Shown piece after piece: positions 1-12,751 of a stretch of 64,000 nucleotides of DNA (positions are counted from its first letter, which is position 1; every line of letters begins with the position of its first letter). Made by a program: the position numbers and the translations under genes. This DNA is from Helicostylum pulchrum (Eukaryota > Mucoromycota > Mucoromycetes > Mucorales > Mucoraceae). The notes below the pieces were generated by a model. That model had not been told where the DNA came from. It did no database searches and was given only the letters and a program-made list of their open reading frames with translations. The stretch lies in the NCBI GenBank assembly GCA_025677825.1, contig JAIXMO010000039.1, positions 62,001 through 126,000 on the forward strand, written 5' to 3'.

Positions 1-1776
1 CCCAAGCGATTAAAAGACAAGTGATAAAGATACCAAGATAAACATAGTTTAAAGGTCGAATGATTGTATTATCATACGAATCCAATCCTTGTTTGTTAAG
101 TGCAAGTTCATGTTCGTTTCTTTCTTTCATACGAGAAAGACGATCCTTACGTCCGGTTTCTAACAAATTTTCATGGTAATAGTATTGTGAGACCCATAAT
201 AAAGCAATCAGGACAAAACCAATACATGCAAGTGTAAGAAATAAAATCATAACTCCAGTATATGCTTGATTTTCTGTATGATCTTGAACAACGCCAACAA
301 CAATATCAAGTATAGTGGTACCGATATTATTAGATGCTTTATATAAACCTAAACCTGTACCAATATAATCTGAAGGTAAAATCATACCAATAGAAGTAAT
401 CATACCAATGGGACCAAAGGCAAGTGAGATACTATAGAATATCATACCGACCGTAGCATTCACATAGGTCCATCCAAGTAAAGCTGAACTAGCGATCAAA
501 AACACAGCAGATAAAAGTAAAATAGTGATTCTTAAGCCAAATAAATCCATCACTATACCAAGAACAGGAGTAGCGACAATAGGAATACTTTGAGAGGCAC
601 TTGCAGTATATCCAGCCAAGACATTATTATCTACACCAAAGTGAATGGTAACAAATTCGGTACTAATTGTTTGAAAAGATGACCAGACGGCTGCAAAGAT
701 AAATTCAATTAGAAGAATATTCCAGTAGATAGCAGGGAATTTAAGTACACTCTTCCAATGGAATGCTTTTCTGGCCTTTACTTTCTTTACTTCTTCCTTG
801 GATATAATAGCAATACCATTTGTATTACCAGTAGGTTTACGTAAATGTCGAACAATAAGAGCATAGATCAAATTCATAAGAATAGAAAAACAACATATAA
901 TAAAAGATAACCATAAAGACCAAACCCAATCACCCGTTCTTTCTGCGATAGGGTTAGCTACCAGTGTACCCAAGAACGTAGCTAATCTACTAATAGAAAG
1001 TTGTAAACCAATAGCAATAGAAAGGTTTTGAGTACGGAACCATTTTGATAGTATAGATTCTTGCATAGTAACAATCAATCCTGATCCAATACCGAATATA
1101 ACACGACCTGCTACGATTAGCCCGTATGAATTATACTTGGCTGCGATAGCAGTTAATAGACTTCCGATAATTACAACCAAATTAATAGCAAGTGTTCCCC
1201 AGACAGAACCAAACATATCAATAAATATGCCACCGGCAATAGGAAAGATGGTATTGATAATAGAAACAGATGATGATAGAACACCATATTGTGTATTGGA
1301 GATGTGAAGATTCTACATGTGTAGTAAATGATAACGTTAGCGAAAAGAGTATATTAAAAAAAGAAAATATTGTTACACCGCTAATTTCACTAAATAAGTG
1401 TTATTTTTTTTACTAACAGTTTTTATAGACCCTTTCATGGCACTAATAGCACTAGATGAAAAGTGAGATCCAACTAAAACCGAAATATAAATAATCATTA
1501 GATCAGTAATTAAATGGCTATTAGGATATATAATTTTATTACTTTACGAGGAAAAAGTAAGGCTGTTACTAGAGCAATAAGTTTATATTGCCAAGGAGCG
1601 TTTGCTAAAGCCGCGTCTCCTGCTTCCTTTTCTGTCAATGGAGTATCCTCCTCTGCACTAGCGGTGGATGATTCTACAGCACCCATATTTGCTTCATAAG
1701 TTTCTGCTTGGTATCCATTACCATACTTTATATACTCGTCATTATCGACGACCGTCTTATCATTTGATACGGACAT
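1..1776 (-). CDS. MFSD1-like major facilitator superfamily transporter (3' end cut by window edge)
   Basis: Minus strand. Exons 1776..1548, 1473..1418 and 1312..1, the last running off the window; introns of 74 and 105 nt have GT/AG ends and the frame is continuous across both. An N-terminal acidic cytoplasmic tail of about 65 residues precedes the first membrane helix. The joined exons read LLFPLGSHFSSSAISAMKG, then TQYGVLSSSVSIINTIFP, a pattern typical of MFSD1-type carriers (known in animals as a lysosomal small-peptide exporter). Many hydrophobic segments follow, with a VAGRVIFGIGSGLIVTMQES stretch in the position of the MFS helix-4/5 motif, and a charged segment (LLETGRKDRLSRMKERNEHE) near the visible end. 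Family identity comes from motif recognition; substrate and location are inferred only. The C-terminus is not visible. Confidence 0.8.
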
Positions 1777-2516
1777 ATTATAAAGTGAGAAAGAAAAAAG
1801 AGTTTGAAAAAGAAGATAAAAAAAGAGAAATAAAAAGATTATCAGATTTTACAATTATTTCACCGCCAACTGGAGTGAAATGCAGTACTGGAAAAAAATT
1901 TGTACTGGGGTTCAAACAGTTAATATTTTCATGTATTTTTGTCATGCATGACACACATCTATACTCAAGCACGAGAACTCCGAAGTCGAAGCCATATATA
2001 ATCATGAGGGATCTGCTGTTATAATAGAGCCACGTTTTTTGCTTCCCAAGAGAAAGATCAGATTATAATACACTTGTACGAAAAAAAATGTACAGGAAAA
2101 GAAGTTTTTAGCTTGATAGGTTTTTTTGAAAGATATCTTTGTAAAAAGAGTAGGTAAAATATTTTACTGCATCAATTGGTTATTGTACATTGGTGCAGTG
2201 GTTTTTTAAACGGTCCTTGTTCTTATCATGCAACTTAATTAGCGCAAAATTTATATTCATATACATATTAAAATCAGATAAAAAATCATTCAAACTCATT
2301 CAAAGTTTCACTGCATTAGTCCTTCTATATTGTAGCATGATATCTTTTTATACTAGATTTATTTATTCAAGTGATGCCAAAAAAATGGTTTTTCATCTTA
2401 TCAGCAAGTTGTGTAATGAATGACAAGTTTTTTTCCCATTTTATGTTACACTAATAATGTTCAAATATAGTAAAATCACACTTTTACAGTGCCTCAGGTG
2501 CAGTAATCCCAAATAG

Positions 2517-2547
<31 letters not shown>

Positions 2548-3062
2548 CCTTTACAATATTGAGGACTTAAAATAAAACCTGGAGCTTGCTCCCTTACAGA
2601 AAAAATAATCTCACATTGAAGACTCTGTTGCGTTCAAGTATTATACAGTGATTAATTTACATATACGTTTTCTACACGAAACTATATCCAAATATAATAT
2701 CAACTACATATAATCACTTATATATTTCTACGTTATTCTATATATCGATTGATAAATGTAACAATAAGGTATAGTTATTAGTGTAACAATAATCTACAGT
2801 CTGTTTGTTATCCATCTACATCACTTAGTGATTGGTTACTATATGAAACGAACGAGACATCTAAATTTTCCAAGGAAAGATTTGATTTTAGTCTGAATTT
2901 GTACAACAAGTACTCTGTTTTGAAGCAAACAGTTAGTAAGTATAAGCATTTATGAAAAATTTTGTAATTAATCTCACGTAAAAAATATATCCTAGTGAGT
3001 TTCATGAATCTGATTATCTAAGTCTATCAAAGACATTCAAAATCTACTCAAAATATATTGAT
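1777..3062. other. AT-rich intergenic DNA with a 29-nt poly(T) run
   Basis: No coding signal that I can support. This is the 5' flank of the MFSD1-like gene. It carries a pure T run at 2519-2547, and a near-palindrome (TGCCTCAGGTGCA) at 2490-2502 that resembles TGCCTGAGGCA elements at 14095 and 19725. Short ORFs on both strands are low complexity and overlap one another. Confidence 0.5.
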
Positions 3063-3801
3063 CATGGAAGTGGCCAGAAAAAAATACGACAACACTTAAT
3101 AAGAAGCAAAAAAAAAGTATTGTCGATCAAGAAGTTCAGAAGCTAGAACTCGATCTTTGTAAAGAAGACATATCAAGTGCTCGAACTACAGCTGATATTG
3201 ATAATTGGTACGAAAAACAAAAATCCGCAAGAGACCCACTGAGGAGCTTTTACTACAGCTCAAAAAGGAATAAGAGGAAACGGACGTATGAACTTCAGAA
3301 ACGAAAATACTTTGACCAATTATGCTCAAAAGAACGTAAATATGTTTCTTCTTCCGGAAACACCGTACCAATCTTGTTCGTTGGAGACCGCGGATACGGT
3401 ATTGGGTCTCAATTGAAGGGTCATTCCCGGCAGGGATGTATACGGATGCATTACAAACGAGCATAACACTTCCCAGACTTGTCCTTTCTGTTTCGGAAAA
3501 CTTTTTCACCCTGCAAGAACTTCGTATAATAAATCCGGAAAAAAGAAAACCAAGTCGGTAAATGGTTCTTTTGTATGTTATAACCAAGAATATGTTTCGG
3601 TGCTCGCGTCAAAAAATACTCATGGCAGACTCTTTGTCGGCTTTCGATATTGGCTTATCTGGGCTTGCAATGCTCATGTTTGGCGCTACATTTCCCGCTT
3701 TTGCCCCTAATACCAGTCACTTCAAAACTGAATTCTTTAACCGAAAAGCCGTGGCTTTCTTGAATCGAAACGCCAAAAGGCCTACCGTCGATGACATGTA
3801 A
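3063..3801 (+). pseudogene. Fanzor/TnpB-like RuvC nuclease remnant, copy A (C-terminal part)
   Basis: A decayed fragment, broken by frameshifts, that covers only the C-terminal part of the protein seen at 27.6-30.9 kb. Readable in shifting frames are FYYSSKRNKRKRTYELQK, then VPILFVGDRGYGIGSQLKGH, then NEHNTSQTCPFCFGKL (a TSxxCxxC zinc-ribbon start with an upstream Glu), then FVCYN, then DSLSAFDIGLSG, and a tail ending RNAKRP. This order matches the RuvC/zinc-ribbon end of TnpB and Fanzor proteins (OrfB_Zn_ribbon type): the Glu before TSxxC and the RD...A motif are the usual catalytic positions. Here the RD is read as AD, and the second Cys pair is partly lost. It is clearly not functional. 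The TAA at 3799-3801 lines up with the stop of copy B. The name is based on motif order; no search was run. Confidence 0.6.
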
Positions 3802-4043
3802 TACTTTTCGAAGGTAATAATGACATATTTAAGTACAATTATGATTTTTTATTAATAGTGTATTTTTTGTATTTGTTGCTACTTGCCATCCACTTTATGT
3901 AAGTAAAAAACAAAAAGGCTCTAATTCAAATACTAACGAATTTCTTTTTTATTTGTCTCAAATTTGGGATCCGCAGTGTATTTACCTCAAGAATCTGTTT
4001 GAAATTTCATCTTTCTTATGATCGTCTTTATCACATCTTTCTT

Positions 4044-4352
4044 TTATCTCATTATTCGCACTGTAATTGCTCTGCTTAATTTACTTTGATGAGGCGTACC
4101 GGCAGTATTGCTATCACTAGCAAATGTTGTATTATGGTTGCCACTTATGTTTATAGTATAATTATTGTTTCTTTTCTTTTGGGGTTTGGAGAAATGGGCT
4201 TTTATTTCTGTCTTTGTTGGCATGTTTTCTTTTTGTAAAAAAGCGACATATTCTTTTATTTTACTTGGTAATGACTCTAAACTGGTAATCCATTCAAGAT
4301 CATTTTTATAATCAAGTTGGATTTTTTTGCAGTTGTTCAGTTTTTTTGGCAC
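4044..4352 (-). CDS. Short orphan ORF or gene fragment, 102 aa
   Basis: An ATG-to-stop ORF of 102 codons with a natural amino-acid mix: a basic, helical N-terminal half (LEWITSLESLPSKIKEYVAF) and then a polar Asn/Thr-rich stretch with a NISGNHNTTFASDSNT pattern. I recall similar short repetitive-family proteins in Mucorales genomes but cannot name a function. It could be the first exon of a longer gene, a fragment of a mobile element, or chance. It lies about 240 bp beyond Fanzor-like copy A, on the opposite strand, and no further exon was found downstream. Confidence 0.35.
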   Translation of the reverse strand: MPKKLNNCKKIQLDYKNDLEWITSLESLPSKIKEYVAFLQKENMPTKTEIKAHFSKPQKKRNNNYTINISGNHNTTFASDSNTAGTPHQSKLSRAITVRIMR

Positions 4353-5277
4353 CTATTCCATATCTACGATTTGGTTTCTAGATTTAGAAAAAAATACGTG
4401 GATTAGAATGAGATAAAAAGCACATCCGTGGCATTTTTGGGGATACACTTACCGTTATCATAAAGACTCTTTTTTCTTTTATATCCGTACAAAAGGACAC
4501 GGTTTTTCCTAAAGCAACTGTTGGGCATAAGCTAGCACAGAGCCACGAGATCCGCTAAATTTACTTTTTTTCGGCTCTAAAAAAAGGCAACATAATGAAT
4601 ATACAATATAAACTCTATTAAAAAGTACACATATAAAAAAAAACTTACGGGTGGTATGCATTGTAATAAGATAAAGAGAAAGAAAACGAAAAAGTGATTT
4701 ATCTAACTATTCTAAAAAAAAACAAATAAATACGCCTTGGGCTGATAAAATGGATGATCACTTTTATTCATGTGTTATATTTCATCTTTTTACGTACACG
4801 TGTTTCATGCAAAAAAATAGAGCGTGTAACAAAAAAGCAAATTGGTATCAGTAGATGATTTCACCTTATAGCACATGTAATGTGTAAAATAACTCTCGGC
4901 TCATTTATTGGCTAAACTACTTTTTCTGTGTGCTGTAATTGGCTAAATTACCGTAGGCCTGGAGAGAGGGCCGTTTTTTAGATCATCGTGCGTTGAGCTA
5001 AAGTAATTATAAAAGTTCTAATTCTTGGCAGGGCAGTTGCTAAAGAATGATTTTTAGCAAGTGTAGTTACTTTAAAATACAAGTATGAAGTATCAATTGA
5101 CATGGAAACGTATCAAATACCAACAAAAAAAAATTGCCAACGACAAGTATTTTCGTGACAAAATGTTTAAAAAAACCGCCCTTTGGGAAATTTTATTAGC
5201 TGCACTTTTTTTTTAAAAAAACCGCCTTTTGAGAATTTTTTTACAAAAATATTTTATTCGTTAAAAACAATGCATTC
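4353..5277. other. AT-rich intergenic DNA with a short direct repeat near 5170-5235
   Basis: No gene seen. Two copies of an AAAAAACCGCC[CT]TTTG element about 50 bp apart at roughly 5170-5235 lie just beyond the 3' end of the giant-protein gene. A shorter repeated string (ATTGGCTAAA) occurs at about 4908 and 4937. Confidence 0.45.
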
Positions 5278-8200
5278 TTAAGCAGTGAATGGAGGGTAGG
5301 CTTCCTTTACAACAGCACCTTCCTCAGGACTAGTGACCAAGATACTTAATTTATCAATCTTGTCATCCATTAGGGTTTTGAGATCCGTTTCGGCTCCACC
5401 CATTAAAGCATTTCCTTCAGTTACACCAATATAGTCAAATACACCGTTAAGTCCAGTATAACCATCTTTCCAGAAGTGAACCTTTCTACCTTGCTTCATA
5501 CGAGCATACACCTTAACATATGCACCGGCCAAAGGACGCTTGGTACTTCCGCTCAAGACACGAATAATACCGAATGATTCGACGATATGAGTTTGAAGAC
5601 TGTGAGAGAAATAAGCTTGGCGTCTCTTGATATCATTTACTGTACCCACACTTGAGATCTCAACAAATACGTTCTTGTTTCCTCCAGTGAATGGAACATT
5701 TATAGTTTGTACAGATTTTACTTGGCCTGCCCCAATCATTTCATAATCATCATCTGCATTACTCTCTGCTACGGCTGGTTTCTCTGGCAATTCAGTTCTT
5801 GATGAATAGCTGGGTTTAATCCAAGTAAAGTTTTCGCTGTCAACTGCGGATGTTACACGATCATTCATAAAAGGGTTAGTGGAGAACATGACCTCAATAT
5901 TCATCTCGTAATACTTGACATCGATCGACTTTATATTAGCAAATTCTACAACTAATTCTTGTGTTTGTTGGTTAATTTCAAACTCGAGTAAAGGTTCAGA
6001 TTGTATTCTTGTACTATTTCCTGCTAAAGTACCAGGCATGTCAGAATCTCCTTGTTCTACTTCACATACAAATTCGTGTAATTCGGTAAATAATTTGCGC
6101 CATTTTAAGACTCCAAATTCTTTGTATTTAAGAGCAATTTGCTTTACAGAATCAAGGTCTAAAACGTGTTGGCTCATTTGGTTAGTTACAGGAATTCTTG
6201 TTTTCAAATAAGCTTCGAGATAATCTATTTGTACTTGACATGACGTGGCATTTTCACCGGATTGAATACGAGCAAAGGTTAATTGTGCATCACCGATACG
6301 ATCTTGAAGAATTAAATATAACGTCAAAATAACTAAATCGTTGCTCGTTAATTGACTAGTGCGTTGACTTAAGTAACTAAGGAATTCATCGTATTGCTCG
6401 TAAAATTGATCGTTTAAGATTTCATGTGACGTTGACTTTAAAGGATGAGCACGAGCATTTAAAAGAGGGTAATAATCAAAGATTTGAGAATAGTCTTCTC
6501 TCTTCTTTTCGATCAAGGGAGACTCGAATACTTGTCCTGCTCTAGTTAATACGTTGTTACCATCAAATTTCAATAAATCTCTGATAATATCGTCGAATTG
6601 GTGATATACACCGTATTTCCAAAGTTCTTGAGAATAAAAACAACGTTGATGAGACAATACATCAAATACTTGACGAGCAAAAGCACTATCCTTCATTCTC
6701 CAACCAATCAAACCAAAGTCAAGTCGATCCAATTTCTTATAGCCTTCGAGGAAAGAAATAACGCTTGCGTTTGGCCCAGAATTTGCAAGTGTTGGCCAAG
6801 AGGTTAGAGAAAATACTTGGGCAGCAGTATCATTTTCGTTTTTATTAGAGTCATTACAAGGCTTATCTTTAACGTCAAAGTCAATCGAATCGATTTTACC
6901 CAAAAGTCTATCACCTGAAAGAGAGGAAACAGTAACTGGAACAATATTGAAATTACCTTCAGATGGGAAATAGAATGTACCAGTAACTTCATGCCAAGTA
7001 GAATAAGGGTTGATTGAGATAGTCTTTGATCTACAATAAGGAGTTTCTTTACAGGGTACGGCACCTGTAGGAATTTGAACAGTAATTTGACAAGATAAAG
7101 TCTTTCCTGAGACATTACTAACAATGACATGACTTCCATATTGTACAAATGTATTCAAGTGTCTAGATAAAGGATTAATCTTGATACACTCATCAGAATC
7201 AATTGGTGTATTTTCATCACATAAAAATAATTCTTGACCGAGCATAAGATTGTTTTCACCGTTACCATTGAATGGCGCGGAGCTCTCGGTTAAAGTGCGA
7301 TAGAATACCATCAAGGGGTATGAAGAAGATGCGCATATAACTAATTGAATCGCGTTATTATCTTCTCCGGCATTGTTACTGGTAGTGGCTTCCTTTGTCC
7401 AATTAGATTCAGAAGCAAAAGGGAGGTCAAGCATACTCAATACAAAAAATACTTCAGTAGCATTATCAAGACAGTACATGAAGTTTTCGGATAAGAATAC
7501 ATTCTGTTGCGAATCACCTTTTTCTAAATGGTATTGCAAGAAATCGATCCAAAACTTTTTGACGGCAATATGGTCGTGCTTATTATAGTAGTTACTTTCT
7601 ACCCATTCACTCGTAGGCTTTGTGAACTCATAAGTAATCTTCTTTTGACGCTTCATAGCTCTTTCTCTCATCTCTTCAGCTAATTCAGCAAGTTCTTCGT
7701 CATTGTCATCTACGACATTATCAAGAAGAGACGTACCGGCATCGTTATCTCTTTCCGCCGAAACTAGCATACGGCTGGAGTTTGGACCACCAAAAGCTGC
7801 CGACCCAAACATACTGGGCTGAGATGATGGTGGAGGTGGTGGTGATGCGGAAGCCATATGCATTTGAGGTTGAAATGAATATTGAGGAGAGCTAGCAAAA
7901 AAAGCCGCACTGCCCGAAACATCACCTCTTTCTAATACTCCGATACTATCTGACATGGTTCCAGCAACTACTTCTGGTAAAACAAGAGCACTTCCAGCAA
8001 GAATTGAATCAAAAATTGCGTCAGATCGGTCATCTATTACTCTGTCGTCAAATGCTTCTTTGAAAGATCTAAGAACAGTCTTCAAGAATTGAGGAGATTG
8101 TGTAGTAGCTAAAATAGCCCTTTCTGCAATAGATAATTGTTCAAACTTGTATATATCGTTACTGAATTCAGAAAGATCTTCACCAATAAGATAAAGGTCC

Positions 8201-11200
8201 ATGAAACTCTTTTGGATTTTGCTCTAAATATAAAAATTGATTTAGAGTGTTTTTTTCTATTTTATTTTTATTTTTATTTTTACTTACCATAATGGCTGGC
8301 TTGACAAATTGACCGAAAAATTTGGGATCCTTTCTCTTTAACCAAAAGTTAAGCTCATAGCATACATTCTTCTCGTGTAACTTGAGTTTCTTGCTAACAC
8401 CAAGACTAGACCATGTCTTTAAATATTCGAAACTTTGAGACACAGAACTACCTACTCGAGAGATCGTCCCGATGGTTTCAAAAAGCTTTTCAAAGCTATC
8501 AATAGTTTCGTATTCGTGAGTATCGAGGACCAATTTCTCATTAGGTAAAATATTTTTGACAACCTTGGAACGAATAAGTGCTTTGTTACTACTTTGCTTT
8601 TGTCGAAGATCATTGAGCCGGAATTTGCAATCAGAAGACATTACGGTGTCCTGGTAAGCTGCTTGTTCTCCAGAGATAGCAAGAACTTGAACAAAGTCAC
8701 CGCCATATCCAAGTTGTTCACGAGTAACGGTTACAGAACCATCAGTGGATACAGGAAGAACAAGAATAGGTGAGTTGTGATCCAAAAAGGCCAAGCTAGA
8801 TTCAGCAAAATTTTGGATAAACATTTGTCCAATACAAAATGCCATATTCGAAGCATTACGGCATTTTTTTGCGTAGCCAAATCCACCTTTTTTTGCGCTT
8901 ATCGTAACCTTTTCACTTTCTAATTGTCTAGACTCTGTAGTAGTAGATGCATGTATCTATGTATGAAGAGAAAACTAGTTGGAGCCTTTGGTATAATTTT
9001 GTGGTGCTTTTTTTTATCAAACTTACCTCAGGGAACATTAATAATGTAGGCTTTGTCAAGTTACTACCAACCCATTTCTCAGATCTAGCACGGTTCAAGA
9101 CATACTGATACTCTTCTCCTAATTGCTTATCATCCAAAAACAACGATTCAGTTTGATAAATACCGCTATTCTGAACAAGCGGTCTAGTTAAGTTGCGGCC
9201 ATTAATGAGATGAGCTAACGACTCAGTGTTAGTTGGAACAAATGTGCTAGTGGTTACGATTAAAAACGTTTTAGTAGACCAGTTTTTCAACCGAACGGTG
9301 ACACTTTCATTATCGGAAACATCGATATCAGATATATACAAAGGTCGTTGAATTACAGTACCGTTTTGTTTTGCGTAACTGTTACTTCCAATAACCCAAT
9401 CAGACCAAAAGCATTCTTTCTTGCTACATTCTTCTTCGACTTCATTCATGTTAGCCTGTCCCTTAATAACAGAACACTTGATTCGGCTTTCTCCGTCATT
9501 GGTGGAAGCAAAGTAAAACATGTATTCACCCTCGGGTAAGCCAGAGATAGAAACATGGCTATCATTTATTTTAATAAGATCTGAAAGGTCCCCAATGAGA
9601 GATCTAAAAAAAAAAAGAAGAGTTAAATTAATGAGTTGAAAAAATTCAGCTGAAAAAAAAAACTTACTCTCTGACACCAGTTCTATACAATGAAAAAAGC
9701 AAAGCAGATACATCGGTAGAGCAAGCAATTCTAAAAGGGGTATCGGCGGCTACACAAATTGCAGGAGGTAATACGCGTTTCTTATCATTATTCATAGACC
9801 ATTGCTTATTTGTAACTTGAGGGCTTGAGTATTCTACCCATTGAATATCAGGTAAAGGACCCAACTCAATGACACCTTCATTATTGGTTTTCAACGTAAT
9901 ATTTACCTGATTGTAAGTTACAAATGTGTGCTTGATTTTGAGCGATACTTCATAATTAGCCTTTGGTTCACCATTCAATCCGAAAACATGAATAAAGTAA
10001 TTTCCATCAATTGATTTTTTCAAATGGACGCTTTCAGGTACGCCTGTGTTTTCCACCGGAATTCTATAAGTTATACTGTGCTTAATATCCATAGGTTCCA
10101 AGGTATCATTCAAAGTTCTGATTTTGGCATTAAGAGTAAAATCAAGGCTGATTACTATATATGTTAAAGATGAGTACCGCTGTTTCATATACATTACCAC
10201 TTTAATATAAAAAAATACTTACATCTATCAGGTACCATAAACTCAAAGTAAATAGTATTAGAATCTTTGCTGATATTTTGACAGGTAGAGGTATTCTTTA
10301 CTTGGTCGGCATTAGTGCTTTCGGCCACTAAACTTATCTTTTCCAACAAAGAGATAGGAACAGAAAGATTATTCATAATCAATCTTGGGTTAACAACAAC
10401 CTATTTATAAAAATTATTAATAAATGTACAGTATTTTTTAAAAAAAAATACACTTACAGTTGCCTTCTTGTTGAATGATACCATTTCTGGGTTAACATAA
10501 AAATCGGCTGAAAGACTATACTTTTCAGCCAACCTATCAAAACTGACGGTTTCGCAGAAATCACCTGAAGCAGACATTAACAACATTTTAGTCATTTTAG
10601 AGGAGCCATCAAATGGTAAATAAGGAATCAAAACATTGTCGGATTCATCAGCCTACAATAGAAAAAAAAAATGTTCAGATCTTATTAAATTATATAAATA
10701 TTGGCCTATTAAAATTACCTCATAATACTGATTTTCACACCAGATTTTAGAATTTTCAAGAACTTTACCGCTTTCATCTAAAATTCTTACAACATGTCCC
10801 GCAGTAGAGTTTTGAGTAACATGTCTCAAATATCCCTAATTAATTTTAAATTGTTCTTTAGTATTTGTGTTTTCAAAAAAAAAACAGTGTATAACAAATT
10901 ACCTTTTGAACAATAGCTCTGCATTGGTTTTTACCACCTACGAATTCCACTACCCAAAGACCACGTCCATTGAAGACTTCAGAGGCAAACCCGTCGCCAC
11001 CAAAAACAAAATCATTTGTCTTAACGCGAATAGCAGGCTCGGAACTAAAATCGATATCTTTTTCCCAAGTAGGACAAAGACCATCAAGATCAATCTTATT
11101 GTTCTTTTCCGATATGGCTCTCTTGTTGTCACTACCCAAATGAAGACGAGAATAGTTCTCCATATTGATTTGGAAAACGCGAATAGAAAGAAGTTGGATG

Positions 11201-12751
11201 TTTTTGGTACGAACAGAAAGTTTTATAACATCATTAGGTCCTCTCTTTACAGAGGCGTTCAAAGTTGCAGGAGTAAATACAACAGACGATTTCTTGACCA
11301 ATTGTTCAAATTGTGTAGACCCTAATAATTTAGCCCATGACTCTTGCATTACAGGAGATATAGTTAACATAAGCTTTGCGTGAAGGGGTTTCAAAACGTT
11401 GTGATAGTCCATATAAGCTCCAAGAGATTCGATAGAAGTGGTGAGTTTATTCTGTGTAATCAAACCAGCCAGATATTCTTCTACAACTAATAAACGGTCT
11501 TGTTCTTGGATTTGACAATCACCCAAAAGTGGTATTCTAGTGTTAACCTTGTCAATAACTTTAATTGTGTTAGGATCTTGGACAGGTTTGTTGAAAGAGA
11601 ATACATTGGATAATCGAGAAGGAAGTGGAGATAAATCTGTAGAATTATTGGAAGCTCCTGTCAGATACCTGCATTAAAAAAAGTTAGTGAAAACGGACTT
11701 TTTTTTTAAAATATAAAAAATTTGGTACTAACTGAATTAATCCGAGCTCTTCAAAATCCTGTCGTACAATATCGACGCGTAACTTGTGGAACCGAATAGC
11801 AGACTTAAGTTGGAAATAAATGGCTGGTAATTTTTGCGCGAATTGGTCAAGGTCGCTCAAGTAACCTCGCAAGATACCTTCTTCATCATCCCAGAAAGAA
11901 AGCGCTTGACCAGTAGAGTCGATGTTATAGTACTGAGATGGTACTAATTTATCAAGGTAAGCATTAACAAAGTTTTCATGTAAAAGAACAATCTTGGGTA
12001 TGTTTTCGATCAAATAATCCATTTGAGCCAAGGTAAAATTGTAAAAAGGTAAATTTTCGAATTGCCAAGACTCATCATTATCTGCTTGTAGATTCCAAAG
12101 CCTGCAAAGACGATTCAAAATATCATTACCAAAAATCTTTTCAGTGGGATATACAAATATTTTTTGAAGAAGGGCCGCTTGTTCAGAATCAGGTAATCTA
12201 TCAATTTCAAGAGCAGATGCTTTCAAATGAGGAAACGCTAAAGGGGTGACATCAAAGCTTCCGTTCAATCTGTAAACGTCAAAAATTCCTTTAATAATGT
12301 TATTACGGCTAATCAAGTCCTGATCAAGCGCAGAGGGAGTAACGTTGGTAGGGTTTTGATCTGTTTGAACCGATTGCTGCTCTTGTTTTTGAGTGATCAA
12401 GTCCAAGTATAATTCATTCTTGATGAATTCGGTTGATTTTAGTGTCTCAAAGGGATAAATCAAGAGATGGAAACGAGTGTTAAGCTCAATATAATGATCA
12501 TTCTTATTTTGGAACTTTTTCAAATGGTTTTGCATTTCATTAAAAAGAGTACGTTCTGTACGCGTTGCCTCTCTCACCTTGGTAGACTCTTCTTGTTTCG
12601 TCACTTCATTGTAGATTTTTTGAAGTATAATAAGCCCTTGGTAATAGTTGGCGTCTTCAGTGTTTGCAGTAGCCAATTTTAAGACAACATCTTCACGATT
12701 TTCAATAGGCGCAGTAGCAAACCTTTCCTTCAATGAAGAAATAAATGGCAT
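5278..12751 (-). CDS. Giant uncharacterised protein, 2,309 aa, possibly with macroglobulin/CnaB-like beta-sandwich domains
   Basis: Minus strand, nine exons: 12751..11733, 11668..10903, 10835..10719, 10652..10458, 10400..10223, 10154..9668, 9603..9027, 8932..8288 and 8223..5278 (stop TAA). Introns are 57-94 nt with GT/AG ends; total coding length is 6,930 nt. No signal peptide or membrane helix is evident. The N-terminal third is helical and charged. The middle has several segments that look like repeated beta-sandwich domains with a 'GxPx..YxVxLK...TNxEGxxxLGPL' pattern (for example YFIHVFGLNGEPKANYEVSL). A proline run (ASPPPPPSS) and an acidic coiled stretch (DDNDEELAELAEEMRERAMK) follow near residue 1,480. 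Near the C-terminus, GIIRVLSGSTKRPLAGAYVK resembles a carboxypeptidase-regulatory/MG2-type fold. No thioester (CGEQ-like) motif was seen. From memory, very large proteins with a 'PLLNARAHPL' segment also occur in some bacteria and protists. Function is unknown; macroglobulin likeness is inference. Confidence 0.85.

Noticed and set aside
1668..2024. 118-residue plus-strand ORF across the MFSD1-like first exon
   Set aside because: It runs antisense to an exon with clear membrane-transporter sequence and then through T/A-rich DNA; composition is not protein-like.
5915..7588. Several plus- and minus-strand ORFs inside the giant gene
   Set aside because: They are shadow frames of the 974-codon exon and show no family features.
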